Shown here piece by piece: positions 25,701 through 40,700 of a stretch of DNA of 64,000 nucleotides (within the stretch, counting starts at the first letter, position 1; each line of letters begins with the position of its first letter). The notes under the pieces were generated by a model. It was not told the DNA's origin, made no database searches, and saw only the letters and a program-made list of their open reading frames with translations. This DNA comes from Metellina segmentata (Eukaryota; Arthropoda; Arachnida; Araneae; Tetragnathidae), in assembly GCA_947359465.1 (NCBI GenBank), contig OX375876.1:81428359-81492358 (forward strand). The letters are read 5' to 3'. Both the position numbers and the translations under genes were made by a program.

Positions 25701-28700
25701 TTCTATTTTAGATGCTGAATCCAAATTTTTCTTGATTGAAATTGAATTGATTTCAAATTGAAATTGTACAATTAATTGTCATTGCTCTAGAATCTAGATC
25801 CTGGTGAGATTGCAAATTTTACTATGTTACATGAAACCGAATGTGTTAAAGATTGTCATTATATCAATGAAAAAAATGCATTAATGTGTTATAATATTAT
25901 AATCTAGTGTTATTTTTTGTTGAAACCGAACAAATCCGAGATTCATCATGGCAAATGCAATTTTTATAGGATATTGCCATCTTAATGCGAATAGCCTCTA
26001 TCAGTAGGGGCAAGGACTATTCATGGAATCGAAACAGCTGTACCACACACGCTGAGTCTGAGTACATCTACAATGATCAAATTGGGTTTTAGTTTTTTAA
26101 CCATTGGTCTAGTTCCAATGCATAACCCTCATTGTGAATTGAGGTTTCTCAGGAGGATAATAGCTCCAATCTTCAACATCAATATGAAGAGGCATATCTG
26201 ATGGAGTTTCTTCATTTAAAAACTATAAGATTGTTTGCTATTTCCTTTTCCATCGCCAATTGAATCAGCTTTAGTATGTGCTTGCTGTCTTCTAAGAAAT
26301 CATGATTGTTGTCATTTAATTCGTCAACATTAGTTTTTGAAACTGGCTTTCTTAGCAAATGTTTTCATTTCATAAATAGTGCAGTTCTCACCAAATTTTT
26401 TTTGGCTTTATCAAAATATGAAATATGTGTAATTATCTTCTTTCCTTCAGTAGTCCATCAGCCGTTTCATGGTAATTATCGTGAAGTAGTAATAGCTATT
26501 CATTGAATGATGATCAAATGATTCAATAGATCAAACTTTATTTGTGAGTCTTAAAATCTCAAACATCTCCTATAATTGATTAAATTTAATACTGTCTTCC
26601 ACTATTTTGGTTTCTTTCATCATGTTTGACACAGGGAGAGCTTGCCTTAGTCTCCGCCTATTAAACGGATTTGCAACCACAATGTTTCCGATTTCTTTCA
26701 TTGTTGCAAGTAAAGCAGTACAAGGAGCTATCGTAACTTTGTCCTAAATGATGGCTTGAGCCAGAATACACATACGTTTTTCCTGCCTTCAAGGGAAAAA
26801 TATCTATTGGGAAGATATTAGCAATTGCTGACATAATATGCAGTTATTTTTGCCCTGCATTTTTAACTACTTGTCATTTCTGTATCTTTTTGTTCAGCAG
26901 TACTGTCAAAATAAACATCCAATCCATCAAGTACTGTTCCTAAAAATCCGGAAGACTATTCATTACACGATCTTTTGTTTGAGAGTGTTGTTTAACCTCA
27001 TGAAAGTTTAAATTCAAGCAATGTTCTCAATCTTCAGTATATCCAATGTTATGTCTGTATGCAAAATTTGCGGTTTTCAAGCAATTATTATCATTGGATA
27101 ATGAAACAAAAATAAGAAAGTTTGCAAATAAATTTTGCAGTTTTTAAGGCATACTACAAATTGATTTTCTGTGAGGGCCTTCTCTTATATTTCATTAACA
27201 GACAAGTTCACAAAAGACAATAAAGTTAACCAAAATGACTTGGCGATTTTACTAGCTGGGTACTCGGTGAAATGAGCAAAAATCAGAAAAACCTGGGGTC
27301 ATATGGTGAAGGATTTTTAAGAAATTCGCCACAGGGGTTAAGTTTATGCATAATAACATTATCCAGAATAATTTGGCCCAAAATTAAATATTTTGGAAGT
27401 TTCTGGTATTTTGACTTGCAACTTCAAAGAGTAGTCGTGAAATCACTTGATGTTGCATGTTTACTAGATCCTCATACACTACTTAACAGACAAAAATATT
27501 TTTGTATAATCTAAAGAATTTTTTTTATCTATTTGTTTATTACAATTTAAATAATATTTGAGCTAAATATGGGAAGTAATCGATTAAGATAGAATCAAAA
27601 AGGTTTCTTTGGGCAAAAGGAATTTAAAGGCAACTTTAGAATTCATATATAGTGAGACAATAAAACTACTGCTGAAGTTTGGATGTCGATTTTTATTTCC
27701 TTTAAAAGCAGCAAAAGAAAACTAAAATGAACGTTTTCCACTTAAAATAGGCACACAAAATCAAATGAAGTATAGCTCTGACAAAATTATTTTGGAAGAA
27801 TATAGTTTAATATGTCTATTTTGTAAAAGCAAATTCAGGATTGTATTTTGAGTCCCAAAGCAACAGTAACAAAATCTGTAGCACGCAAAAACGCGTATTT
27901 GTCTATTGATCAATTGCCAACTGAAAGTTTCGCCCCCAAACAACTATTCGGATAGCTTACGACGGGGGGGTTGCCATATTTCATCAGTATCTAACAATGT
28001 TTGTTATCGCTAATCGTAGCAATTCCTTCCCATCCTATGCATATAACTCATTTTAAGTGACAAAAATTGAAATGCCAAATTATTTGTAAACGTTTGAAAC
28101 AAATTATAAAAGAGCATCAAATCGCAATTGAAAAAGCTTAAATATTTAAAACTTTTACTTGATTGTCTTTTTAAATTCAATTTCAATCTGATGAAGGTAT
28201 TTTGTTAAAATTTGTAGTTGCTTGAATTGAAATTTTTCCTTGTCGAATTCTTGAAATCTTTGCTTATTTCATTGGTGCTTGATTAGTATGGAACACAAGG
28301 ATTTGTGAGCTATGTAAATTTGGGAGATAGAGGATAACAACGATGTTTAAATTCCTTTTCACTCTCAAAATTAGTGTTTACCTTACTACTAATGGTTTAA
28401 AAGTGGTAATATTTTATACACATTAGTTTTCAAAGGGAAAATCAAATCGAAAAGACTTCTAACAAAAGGAACTTTCCACCTAATTATTTCACTGATGGAA
28501 CACTCCTTTGATTGTACAGAAAAGGACTAACAATAAGTTTCCGGTGAAATTTTGCACATGCTCCATATAATAGTTATTTCATTCTTATATCTCATTTTCT
28601 ATATTATTGAAGCTTATAACTCATTATCTGCGACAAGAAAAAGTAAAATTTGCATCTAGTTAAAAATATTCCTGGGACAAGAATAATCAAATTACAATTA

Positions 28701-31700
28701 TGAATATTTTAGGACATGTTATAGACATCTTGCTCTTTCATGTTAAAAAGTTTTGAAGTTTTCCACAGTGAAACATGCATTTTAATAAATTCAAAAATAG
28801 TATTTTTAAATAATTTATTTTATTTTTAAATGTCCTTTCTTTATGAAGTAGTAGAAATAAAAGCACCATGCTATTTTTGTTAGGAAAAGGTCTTCATTGA
28901 GAATAATTTTTAGTCTTTCCATTTCTTGAGATACCAGAGCAGTTTTGAAATTTTAAACATGTGTCTGTGGTTTATTGAATATCAGGTCACAAACAGGCCA
29001 CTTTTACTGCTAGAGAATCTAGATTTGTGTGACCTTGAACTTTAAATGTCGGTGATTAACAGAATTTTAAATTTCTGAAACCGAATACCTTGCATTAGCT
29101 CATTACTATATGTGACCTGTTTAAAAACTGATTTTCATTAAAATCGATACGTCAGCCAATTTGCTCATTTTGCATGGAATGGCAGCTGTTTTTATGTATA
29201 TTTGTCATTTTTTGAAGGTTAATATTGAAGTTTCTAAAATATCCTTTTAATTGTTTATAAGATGCAAAATAGATGATATATCAATAGAGTTGTGGTGACT
29301 ACTTAACTAACTTCTAAAGGTTCTCACAGTCATATTCTCTTTGGCAATGAAGAAAAATAAAGTATAACAGTTAATAATTTTTATATAAACGTCCCATTAA
29401 CAAACTCCAAGAAGCTTTATGTTTCGACATTTTTATGGATAATCAATTAATTTTTGTATTTCTGTTGCCACATCAAAATAATATCAACACAGTCAAATAT
29501 ATAAAATTAATTCTGAAACTAAGCAAAGTACAGCAAAATAATAAAGATTGTTTGCCAAACATGAGGCTTTTTCAATTAAACAATATATAGTTGGCGGTAG
29601 TGCTTCTGTGTTGACACACATTTCCTGCATAGATTCTGAACGTGATGTCGAATGGCACTTCGGCAATAAAATTTCTAATCCCAAGTTGAAATATATCTTA
29701 TCGTCGATAGGTCAACACCAATTGGATTAAATACTGAATGTTGCCAGAAATAGTAATAAACAACATTTTAAGGTTTTTCTGATCTGTATCATACAATATC
29801 ATTTGTGTAGCAGAAGTCAAATCTTAGGCTGTCTTATTTGTTTACACTGAAAATCCCTCTCATATCATTGTATTAACAGTGAATAATTGTTGTCTGTTAA
29901 GATCTCGTCTAACTTTCGATCAGTTTAATGTCATGATTTAATAAATATTAAATCATGATTATGGCATGATTTATTATTTATTGTGCATGAGCAATTTTTT
30001 GTGAAAGTATTTAAATAATACAGCGTGATTCATAAGTAAGTATACAATTTCAATGCACTATATAACAGTCGCATGTTCTATGTGTGCACCCTTAGTCACA
30101 CTACACATCGACCTGGTAACCCATTTCCGTCCAGACGAATGTTAAGAGTATCTGAAGCAAGTGCAGTGATATTGGATGTGATATGTTGTTTCAACTCCAT
30201 TAGATCAATAGGAAGATGAGGGTTAAATATGTTATCCTTTACGTAGCCCCAAAGAAAAAGGTCACATGGCGTTAAGTCAGAGCATCTGGGTGGAAATTAG
30301 GTTAGTGGCATGTTGTAGTCGGCGCTTTCGCATGTAACCTTACCAGGAGACTAAAGATTTTTGACTTTTTTTATCCAATTGGATGAATAAAGTTTTGACA
30401 ACTTCTGCCGATACACTCGGTTGTCCTGGCTTTGGAACTATGCACAGACAGACTGTAATTTCAAAATTTTTAAACCAGTCGTTAATGAATTTTCTTGGAG
30501 GTTGTTTTCCAAATCGTGATCAAAAATAAGATTTCGTTTTGCTCAATTCAAGAACACTAAACGCCTTCTCCACTGCAGACGCAGCCATTTTCACTGACTA
30601 GTCACATGACACGCTCGCTATCGCCTACGTCACTTTCCTCGGGAGGGAGACGGAAACTTTATGACTATACCTAGCTAACATTTCAGGACCGTGTCTTAAA
30701 CTGTTCCTGTTATACAGCATCTGGAAACTGTATGTATACTTATGAATCACCCTGTACTTTAATGACAGAGCAAGAATAATTTAAATATAATTTCAACCAA
30801 TGAGATGAAGCACGTATAAAAAGTGATCCACATACGTCATGGCTAAGTTTGTCTTTTGTATATTATGTTTACAAGAAAATGTTGATCACACAGATTAGAA
30901 ACAATCCCATTCTGTGTAATCATTACTCAAGTTTAGAAGTAATAAGCAGCCTTTCCCTTGAATGCTCTTTGAAATTGTAACAAGCCTCTACCAAGCCACA
31001 AATAGTTATTTTTAAAATCAATCATTGCTTATGGAAACAAAAGTAGACTACTTGCTCTGTATGCTTTCTCTCTTTAAATGCCTCAACAGTCCATTAAACT
31101 TTTCCGACCTGGTATCCATTATAATGGTCACATACTTTAAATACTTGTTCCTCCTTCTTTGGCTTCAGAAAATTGAAAATTTCACCATGTCTACATGAAA
31201 AACTCATCTTTTTATATATAATTTCCATGTTTCTTTGGTTAATAAATATGCAATCTTTCTTCAAGTTGAATAACTTTTGTATTGTTTTTGTAAATAAAAT
31301 CATTCTGTTAGGTCTAATTATGTTGTATACAATCTACACAAATTTATTGTAGTATAGAAAATGGTTTTTATTTTATATGTGGTTTGGGAAAGTATGACCT
31401 GATACACATGGTCATCGCTCTGGTAAAGGAGGTTGTGATTCTTTGAATTTTTTAATTACTTATGTATTAAGTATCTAATATATTTTTTGTTTATATTTTA
31501 ATAAATCAAATATAATATATAAATATATTAAAAATGTTGCATATAAGTGTGGGATTATGTTTATTGTGCTTAAGTCTTGAATACTGAAGAATTATATTAT
31601 GATGATAGTAAAATTAATAACTAGTTTTGAAGGTTAGAGAAATAATTCCAGCCAACTATTAGAATAAATATATTGTAATCCTCTATTTCTTAAAAATACA

Positions 31701-34700
31701 GAATAGTCGAAAGGGAAGATACCTATGTTTTGGGTGGGGTTGTTCATTTTTAATTCTTTATACTAAACTGCTTTTGTAAGTGTAATCCAGAACATGCAAA
31801 GAATATCAACTGTGTACTACATGTGCTTAAATATTAATTTATTACCTACTAAAGGTGGAAATCCGATATCATAATTATGAAATTAAATATAAACCCTCAT
31901 TTTGTACTCGTCTAACTTTCAATTTAAAGGAATTTGACTTAGGAACCAAAAAAAATTGTCTACAGCAAACTTTTTTTTTGTGTCATAGGCTAAACATTTT
32001 TATTCATTATGATTAACAGCATATAAAAGTTTTGCTGTCATTAGATTTAATTGAAAATTCTGATATTGACAATTTAAAATATTTTGATAAACATGGGAGT
32101 AACTCAATGTAAAAATTAGTTGCAACTGTAATAGCATGTCTGGTAGTAACCGTTTAGAATTTGTACTTTACAGTGGTAAGAATTGTTTTTACTATTTCCA
32201 TGTAAATTAAATGTGTCTATATTTTTTGTAAATAGAAAAGTAAAATTGAATATCAATTTTTACATAACTTAACCTGTAGACTACGGCCAGCACAGCAGTT
32301 ATACCTTGATCGTGCCAGAAAGAATTTAGACTACAGCCATTACAGAAATTGTACCTTGAAAGTTATAAGAATCGCTCCAGTTATATCTATAATCATAGTC
32401 AAAAGGTGTTAACTTAAGAATGAAACTTAATGGAATATTTATTTATTGCCACAGCTTCTTTATCTAGCTCTATAATATTAAAAAATGTATATTTAAAAGA
32501 AAAATCCTAATAAAACTGATACATCACTTAATTTTTTTTTTAATAAACTTGACCATTTGTCTATTTTGATGGACATATGGGAATTAAAAAATAAAATAAC
32601 TTAATATTTTTCTTTAACAAATTTGGCAACATCAAATTGTATGAAATAGTTAGTTTGAGACAATAGACTATTGAGTACAAACAGCGTGAATCTTAAAATG
32701 ACATTGATTTTTAAGATTTTTTTATGAGAATGATTTGGATGCAAATCCTTACTTTAAATAAAGCATTGAGTTGTCTTTGACTTTAGTATTAGGTTTCGGT
32801 AAATATGAGGTAAATCGTAGATCGAATTCCTAAAAAATTCTTTGAATCCAAAAATTGCTGTATTAATTTTGGAAATAATAAAACTGCTATCTTATTACTT
32901 TTTCCTTGGTATTTATTAATTTAAGACTATATAAAATATCATTTGCTAGAGTAGTGAGTATCCATTTTTGAACACTTGGTGCCTAATGTAATTTCAGTTT
33001 CATCTCCATGTTATAAATGTAAAATATAGTTTCACATTGATGCTTGCTTAAAACGAACAAAAAAATTTTCATATGGTAAAGTGTTCATATGAATAAAAAA
33101 AAAGTTATTAAAAATGTGTAACATCTTTTTATTTCTTATGAATAGTATTCTCAAATCCTGCCTTATAATATACAACTCAATTTAACAACTAATTTTAATT
33201 ATATTTTTATCACAAAAATTTTAAAACATGTGACTCATATTATCATATTAGTTTGGAAATATATATACTATAGCTCATTTTCTTAAATAGAACTTTTTTT
33301 GCTGACAAAAAGAAATGCATATTGTTAAAAAAAACTTCAGGGACTTGACATTAGTGTAACATTATAAGTACCCTAGTGAACTGTTAAAACAAAATTAAAA
33401 ATTTAGAGAAAATTTGCTTTACATGCATGCAAATTCTAATAAGTAATTGCATTATTTAGGAACTTGTAAAATTATGAATTCCTGAATATATGTTTCATTG
33501 ATATAGCTTATTACATGTACACATAACATGCAATCAAATCACATTGAAAAACCAAAAAAACAAGATTTCCCACACACAATTCATTTGAATAAAATTCTTA
33601 TATATGAAAAAAGCAAAAATTTCATTTGTTTAGGACAACAAAATATTTAATTTTATTTTTGAGTTTTAAGTAGTGATTCTTAATTATTCAGGCCTCGCAA
33701 GTTATTTTGCTTTTTAAAGTGTTTTGAAGAAAAAAATCCATTTCTCCAAATAGACTGTTCTTATGTGTTTTGCAACTGCTCTTCTCGGATCACATAGTTC
33801 CTTGGAATATAGATTGAGAGTCGGACTAATTGGTCATTTCATTCTTAGAATATCCTCATCTATGTTGCTACCATTTTCAGTTAAGCCCTATGCGTGCAAG
33901 CAAAGTATCGCAAAACTTCAGACTTTAAAATTCCACAATCTGTTTCTGAGTTGTCTGTGTACCTTTTCAAAACTTATGTAGTGACTTGTATTCCAATCCT
34001 TTGCTACCGTAGTGTAACTAACTGCATTGATTTTTTTTAACGATACTTATTCTTTCTGCAACTTGTTAAATTAGCATTGTTGAAATGTTGACCTTTGGCT
34101 TTCTTGCCTGAAGTCCTCTCATTGAGTATTGTACTCTGTTTGAATCAATATTTTTATATGCAGCTGTGTAGAAAGGTTCTTGGGTTATGTTTCTTTTGAA
34201 AGTCAAACAGTTTGATATGAATGCTATTCTTTACTTTAGTCATGGTAATATTTCTGTGAAAGACGTTTCTGAAAAACAATACTTTATTTGGCTGTCCTAT
34301 TTCCCATGCCCTGCTTCTTATCTGATTTCTCTTTCTCATAAAGAGACAGAAAAGCATTGATGAGAGAAGCTATTTTTCTATTAAAAGTTATAAAATTAAG
34401 TTTTATTTACCTCACCTCATTCCATTTTTATTATCAGTTGCCTGGGAGATGGATGATATGCCTTTTCATTTTTAGATGAAGGTTTGGTAATGTTTTTTGT
34501 GTACTTATTGCATACTTCTCAAAAATAGAGTTGGTCACTTTTAGAAATTTTTGGATTTTGCAGTGGGAAATTTAGCCCCAGTGTACTTTAGTTCATTCTA
34601 AATTCTATAAACTAAGGAAATATACAGTTGTAAGACTCGTAGTGTAGTGCATTTATTAATTGAAGTAACTTTTTTGCCAATTATGTTAGTAACTTAGCTT

Positions 34701-37700
34701 TACAGCCTTTTTGGTTTTACTTTATCAAGTTTTATACGCTAAATGTTATTTTATACTCCTGAATGTATTTTAATATAGTATATTTATAATTAGAAATGAT
34801 GTAGTAAATATTACAGGTATGCATAACTCTTGCCCATCTTATATAATTTGTCCAATTATCAAAAGTTGCCATCCTTGCAGACTGCGGTAAGAATCATCTG
34901 CGTCAACACAGCCTTAACATGGTGCTTGTTTGTAGTCACTTTATTTCCAAATGTTCTGTGATACAAAAGTTTTCATTAAGCTGTGCCATATTTGTGAACA
35001 ATAAAGTATTATTTACACTAGTTTGTCTTTACTCCTTTAGAGAGAGCTTTTCATGCCTACAGGCACAGTTGCTACTTGAACTATCAAGTGCTGCTTTGAA
35101 ACTAGCCTAGTGATGCTGGTTGTTGCAGAATATTTATCCAAAAGAAAATACATACATTAAAATATATTGAAGTTCATTCTAAATTTTCTTAAGTGAAAAC
35201 TATGAAGGGTGTTTTGATTCTCTGAGTGACACCCATGGGAAAGAATTCTCTTTAAATGCTTGTCTATAAGATGGCTGCACTTCCTTCTCAACCTCTAACA
35301 CCTTTTAAGTCAGGATTTTGCTAAATAGTCTTAAATTTGTTCATCAAAGAACCTATTGTATTATTAAACATGAATTTACCTTTGATGGTACATAAAAATT
35401 GAGATAAAAGCGTACACAGTAAAAATATTTCTTAAACCCAAGATTTCGATATTTGAAAGTGAAATATCGTATAATATTGTGAACTCTGCCTTATATATTT
35501 ACTTTCAAACATGAGAACCAATTTAGGTAATGATATTTTAATAATGCTTAAAAACATGCATTACATATTCATCTCGTATCTATTGCAAAATACCCTATAA
35601 CACTCGTTTAATTTTGGTTAAAATTACTATTGATAATTTTTAATTGGTCCAATCTGCTGAAGTTAACATCTCTTTAAAATTTATTAAATTAATTTATCCA
35701 GTATGCTGGTTTTGTAAATTGTCTTCATTAAAATTTATTTCATAAAAAATTAGCTTTTAGGGTGGAGTTTAATTTAATTAATGACTTAAAATACATGTGA
35801 CTAGACCTAGAACTAATTTATCTTTTAATTTTGTCTTTATATGCACCCATCCTAGTGAGGCCTGAAAATTTTTTTAACTACCAAATTTGAATGTAGCAAG
35901 GAATCTGAAAAGGCAAAAAATATAAAAACATTGTAAAAGTAATCCTTATATCCATCTCCAAAGATAACTTAAAATCAATGGTATGATTTTCTGATTTCTA
36001 TATTTAATCCTGCAATAAAAAAAATTGACACTTATATACCTTATAGACGATGTTGTGTCTGAAAGTTGGAGGCGAATACTAATCCTTTTAATGTATTTAA
36101 CTAAAAAAAAAACGAACTATGTATCAGATTTTGTGAATTTTATTTAAATGTACTCTAGACTTATGCAGGATTAATCCAGTCCTTGAATTCCATCAGTTTT
36201 GACTTTTTCAGATAGTTGAATTTATACATTTTTAATAACTTTCTGGTGTTTTTGTAAAATAATGGGGGTGTAAATTTCTGATGCTCAATGAACACTTAGT
36301 CTACTAATACAAATATTGCAGATTTTTCCATTTTAAAAGAATTGGTGTTGTATCACTATACTATAATAGTTACTGTCTTTTGTCAAATCTCTGAAGTTTA
36401 CACATTGAGCATTTAAAAATGTTTTGTCCACCAACATATTTAGAATTTGTACATCTGGTTATAAAATTATTAACATTTATTAAAAATGTAAAAGACAATT
36501 TACAATTAGACATTCTTACTTTTGAATTAAATCTCCCTTATGTATGCCAATTTGCTGATTGAATTGAATAGTACGATTCATTTAAAAAAAATTGGAACTT
36601 GGTGTTGGCTTAGTGGTTTTCAATTTCAAAACAGTTTTAGGCTCAGGGCCATAGTTGTAAATGAATTATCAAGGTAAGAAAGTGTTGTTTTGGAAATGAG
36701 ATTCAATCTCCTCTGTTTTACCTTATCTTCCAATTTGGCATCACTCATTGTTGCTTCATTGACTTGACATCAACTACTTGAATTTTAAGTAACAATTTTT
36801 TTTTTAACAATCAAATTCATTTTGTTTATGTATACATTTATTAATTAGCATTTGGCAATGTACTTATTCATTCCTTAAATTTTAATATAATTTCAATTTC
36901 ATCCTAAATTTAGGATTTGTGCAAGGATTATCAGTTTTATTGTAATAAATTGTAAAGAGATATTCAATTTTGGATGACTGAAAAGGCCTATACTCTTGCT
37001 GATGCACAAATTACATTAATGTATACATTTACAAGGTAGTTAACATCGATGTTGGCAAAGTGGTTATAAATGATTGAAAATACAAGCAATCCATGACTGC
37101 AATTTAAAAAATGAGACATAATTGGAATTTAAATCGAAATTTTGTGATATATTAAAAAAAAACTAAATATTTTTTCTTTCTTTCAATCTTTAATTAAAAG
37201 TCCTTTAAATTTAAACACATGGATCGGTGGGAATATATTGCTTTATTATCAGCTTTAGCTACATGATACTAATAATGCCGGAATAATAGAAATATTAATA
37301 TTGCATGCTTACATCTTATACTATAATGGATGATGGAACAAACTAGAATTTATTTAACATGATAAATGCTTATTCCTAAACATGGCTATCCTGTTTAAAG
37401 CTTTAAACCTTGTGAATAAGACTGGATTAATCATTAACTTAATATATTTAGTGTATAGCTAATCAAATGTCTGCATACCATTAACTTTATAATTTATCAA
37501 GATCAGTCAATTAGAATATTTACAGTCTGCTTAAAAGATGCATCTTTGTTTTCTTGTGTTTTTCGATTTTCACAGCTTTCTGCTTCAAAATATAGGTTGC
37601 AGTTTTCAATATTTTGTACTGTCTATCACTCCATTATGTAGTTGAACAAACACTAAAACCTTTTTAATGAAACATTTACATATTATTTAAGGTGGCCTGA

Positions 37701-40700
37701 TTGAAGAGAAAATACTCCAGTAACTCGTCATTTGAGAATGGTTCAAAATTACATATCCTCTAATCTTTCCCTTGGAGATACGTCCCGGACCATCGCCAAT
37801 AGCGTTGTGATGCCCCAGTGTAATGTTAATTACCAACTGGGATAGTAGATAAAAAACAAAGAACCATGTCTTCTGATTGGGGAACTGGTCACAATTTATG
37901 CCAAGTGAATCAGAATTTAATATAAATTTATTTTTTCATTTAGGTGCAACTAAATTTAACAAATGATTAAGCAAGTTGTCTAGGGGGTCACCTTCCTTAA
38001 ATATTAAGAATGTTTTTATCAATCAATGTGTCGAATGAAATGGAAGAAAAATTATTAAGAATGAACAAAAAATTATTTGATTGCTGCATGCTTTTCAGAC
38101 AAGAGTTTATTATCGGAATGTTTGATTATGAGCTGCCCACCTTGTTTTCAATTATGTACAGGTACATGGCCATTTACCACCTTAGGAACACCCCTCTATT
38201 TGGCATAATAGTTTTAAGTCACAGATTGCAGTCAAAAATGCAATGCTCGAATTGTGACTATTTCTACCAAAAAACTGAAAAATAAACCAAATCTGTGTAA
38301 AATTATTTGTTAAATCACATCTATTTCATCATTAGATTAAGGTTTTTATTCCACTTCTAGTTGCAACTCCGATAAATTGAACTTGGCGCAACTTGTCCAT
38401 ATTGGACCTTGCACCATAAAACCCTAGACAACCTACCAACAAAATTGAAGTTACACAGCATTTGTAAGTTTTTCCATTACATCCTAAATATTTTTACACA
38501 TTTCATAATACTATTACTACAATTGAGATAAATAAAAGTTTGTTATTTGTGCATATCCTTTTAATTTACTACATTAATTTACATATTTCCTGGCATGTAT
38601 TAATCTGATTAATTTCCTAAATCCATATACTATTTAAGAAATTTGAAAAAGCATTTTATAAACTGGTATCCACAAGTAGCTTTTCACTCGAAACACCCTA
38701 CTGGATAAAATTTGCCTTCCTAGGATATATTTAAATGTTTCTTTTGTGTCAAGAGTTCTAATTGGTGAAAAATTGTTTTTGATCTAGCTATATTAATGTA
38801 GCTTTATGTAACAGGAAATACGTATGAAGCTGTATGACAATTTGGAAACCATTAATCAGTAAGCTAAAAAATGTCCCATTTAAATGCATGTATGATCCCA
38901 AAATCATGAAATTCCAAAAATTCTCCTTGCCTGAATTTAAAGAAAAAATTTTAATAGGACTAGGGATTACATATAATCTAGATTAGATTTAGAATGTGTA
39001 CTTTATTCCTGAAACCCTTTAAAATCTCATTGTTTCAGAATGAATTACACATTGGAATTTTTTTATTTCTGAAGAATGATTTATAATAGCACATAAAGGT
39101 CAATCCTGCTACGAAAATCGGGCACTTTAAATAAATTACACAATTTTCTTTAGTATCTTGAAATTTTATACAGGGTCACCTAAAAAACATTTGAAGAAAA
39201 AAATCTTTATTTGTAGAAAAATAAATAAACTAAAGGATTTAACTCCGCTTTTTTTTATATATATAAAACATTTCTATACATTGAATGTGTCAAAAAAAAT
39301 ATGCAATCTTAGCTCTAATATTAATTTATTTACAGGTTAAGCTAAACCTCCACCTTACCTTGATTGACTTTAAAATGAAATATTAATCAGCATGCTACGA
39401 TAATTGGCATAGCAATCAAAAAATCCCAATGATGGTGACAAAATTTGAATACTTATTTTTCAGTACCTAAACAATAATAAACGTATTTTGTTAATAGCTT
39501 TTTTTTTTAATTAAATTTTCAATTGAGGGCAAATTTGATCATTTGATAGGAATTCATTAGCAATATTCTTACCTTTAATTATAGTATAGATAGTGTCATC
39601 TGATTTAAAACCATTAAAAATATTGTACAATGTATCTCTGCTCTTGGTTATTTCTTCCCAACAAATTATATTCTATGGGGAAGATTTCTAGATCTGTCAG
39701 CTTAAAACCTAGATTGAATAAAAACAGGTATATAAAAAATTGAAGCATCTTGCAATTCCTTCAAAATAAAATAAGTAATTGAATAAAAATGAGTAATTAT
39801 TTTACTTCTTGTGACGGTATATCTTACTACACCTTCTTTTAAAATAAAATATTTTCAATTGATTAGGGGAAAGAAACGGATACTTAATTATAGGGATATA
39901 TATCACGGGTCATTGAAAACTAAATTACCCAAAATTTTAATTGAGTGAGAAAAGAGCAAGCCAAAAAAAAGGACTTGAATCGAAAAGTAGCATAAGTGTT
40001 GCTTCTGATATCTAAGTGATCAATTTCTCACTCAAATAGAAATTTTCATGAGTGAGTCAAATGAGATTTTACATCAGGCTGGTTTCAAGACATTTATTTT
40101 TCAAGATACTTCGTACTTAGCAATAATTCATAGGAAACTTTCTGTATTCTCATACAATGGCGAAATTTGATTTTTTAAGTGTCCCTAAATAATTCCTTTA
40201 TTAAAGATCAATAAAATATAAAATGAAGATAATAGGATTGTGAGTAGTTAATATATACTATTATTTAAAGCAATGTTATCCAAGCAAAAAAATTGGTAAA
40301 AATTTTTAAATATATGTGCAGTAAATCAATCAGCACGTTTTTGACGACGTCTTATTTCCATAAATTTTCTACATTGAATTATGACAGTAAAATATTCATT
40401 TGCTCTAAAAAATAAATCAAGTATTCATTTAAATTAGAACTCTTGTGCTAGAATTTTTTTTAATGTAATCATCAATTTTCAAATAGAATCAATTTATTTT
40501 GTTCAAGTAATTTGTTATAAAAATTCATTCTCATTTATAAAAACGTAAATGATGGGAGCATGCATTGAAACTAGGATATTTTTATTGGCTTTACTTTTCA
40601 AATTGCAATATGAACCTTTTTAACAAATGCATAAATGTCTTTATTTAAATGTGCCCTAAATCAAGACACATTTAGTTATCTATCGTTACATTTTAAATGG

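Noticed and set aside
32276..32370. Tandem pieces resembling the Helitron 3' terminus
   Set aside because: No CTAG, hairpin or matching 5' end nearby; too short to call a copy.
33763..35110. Cluster of short open frames in the CycC long intron
   Set aside because: AT-rich chance frames on both strands with no family motifs or splice support.
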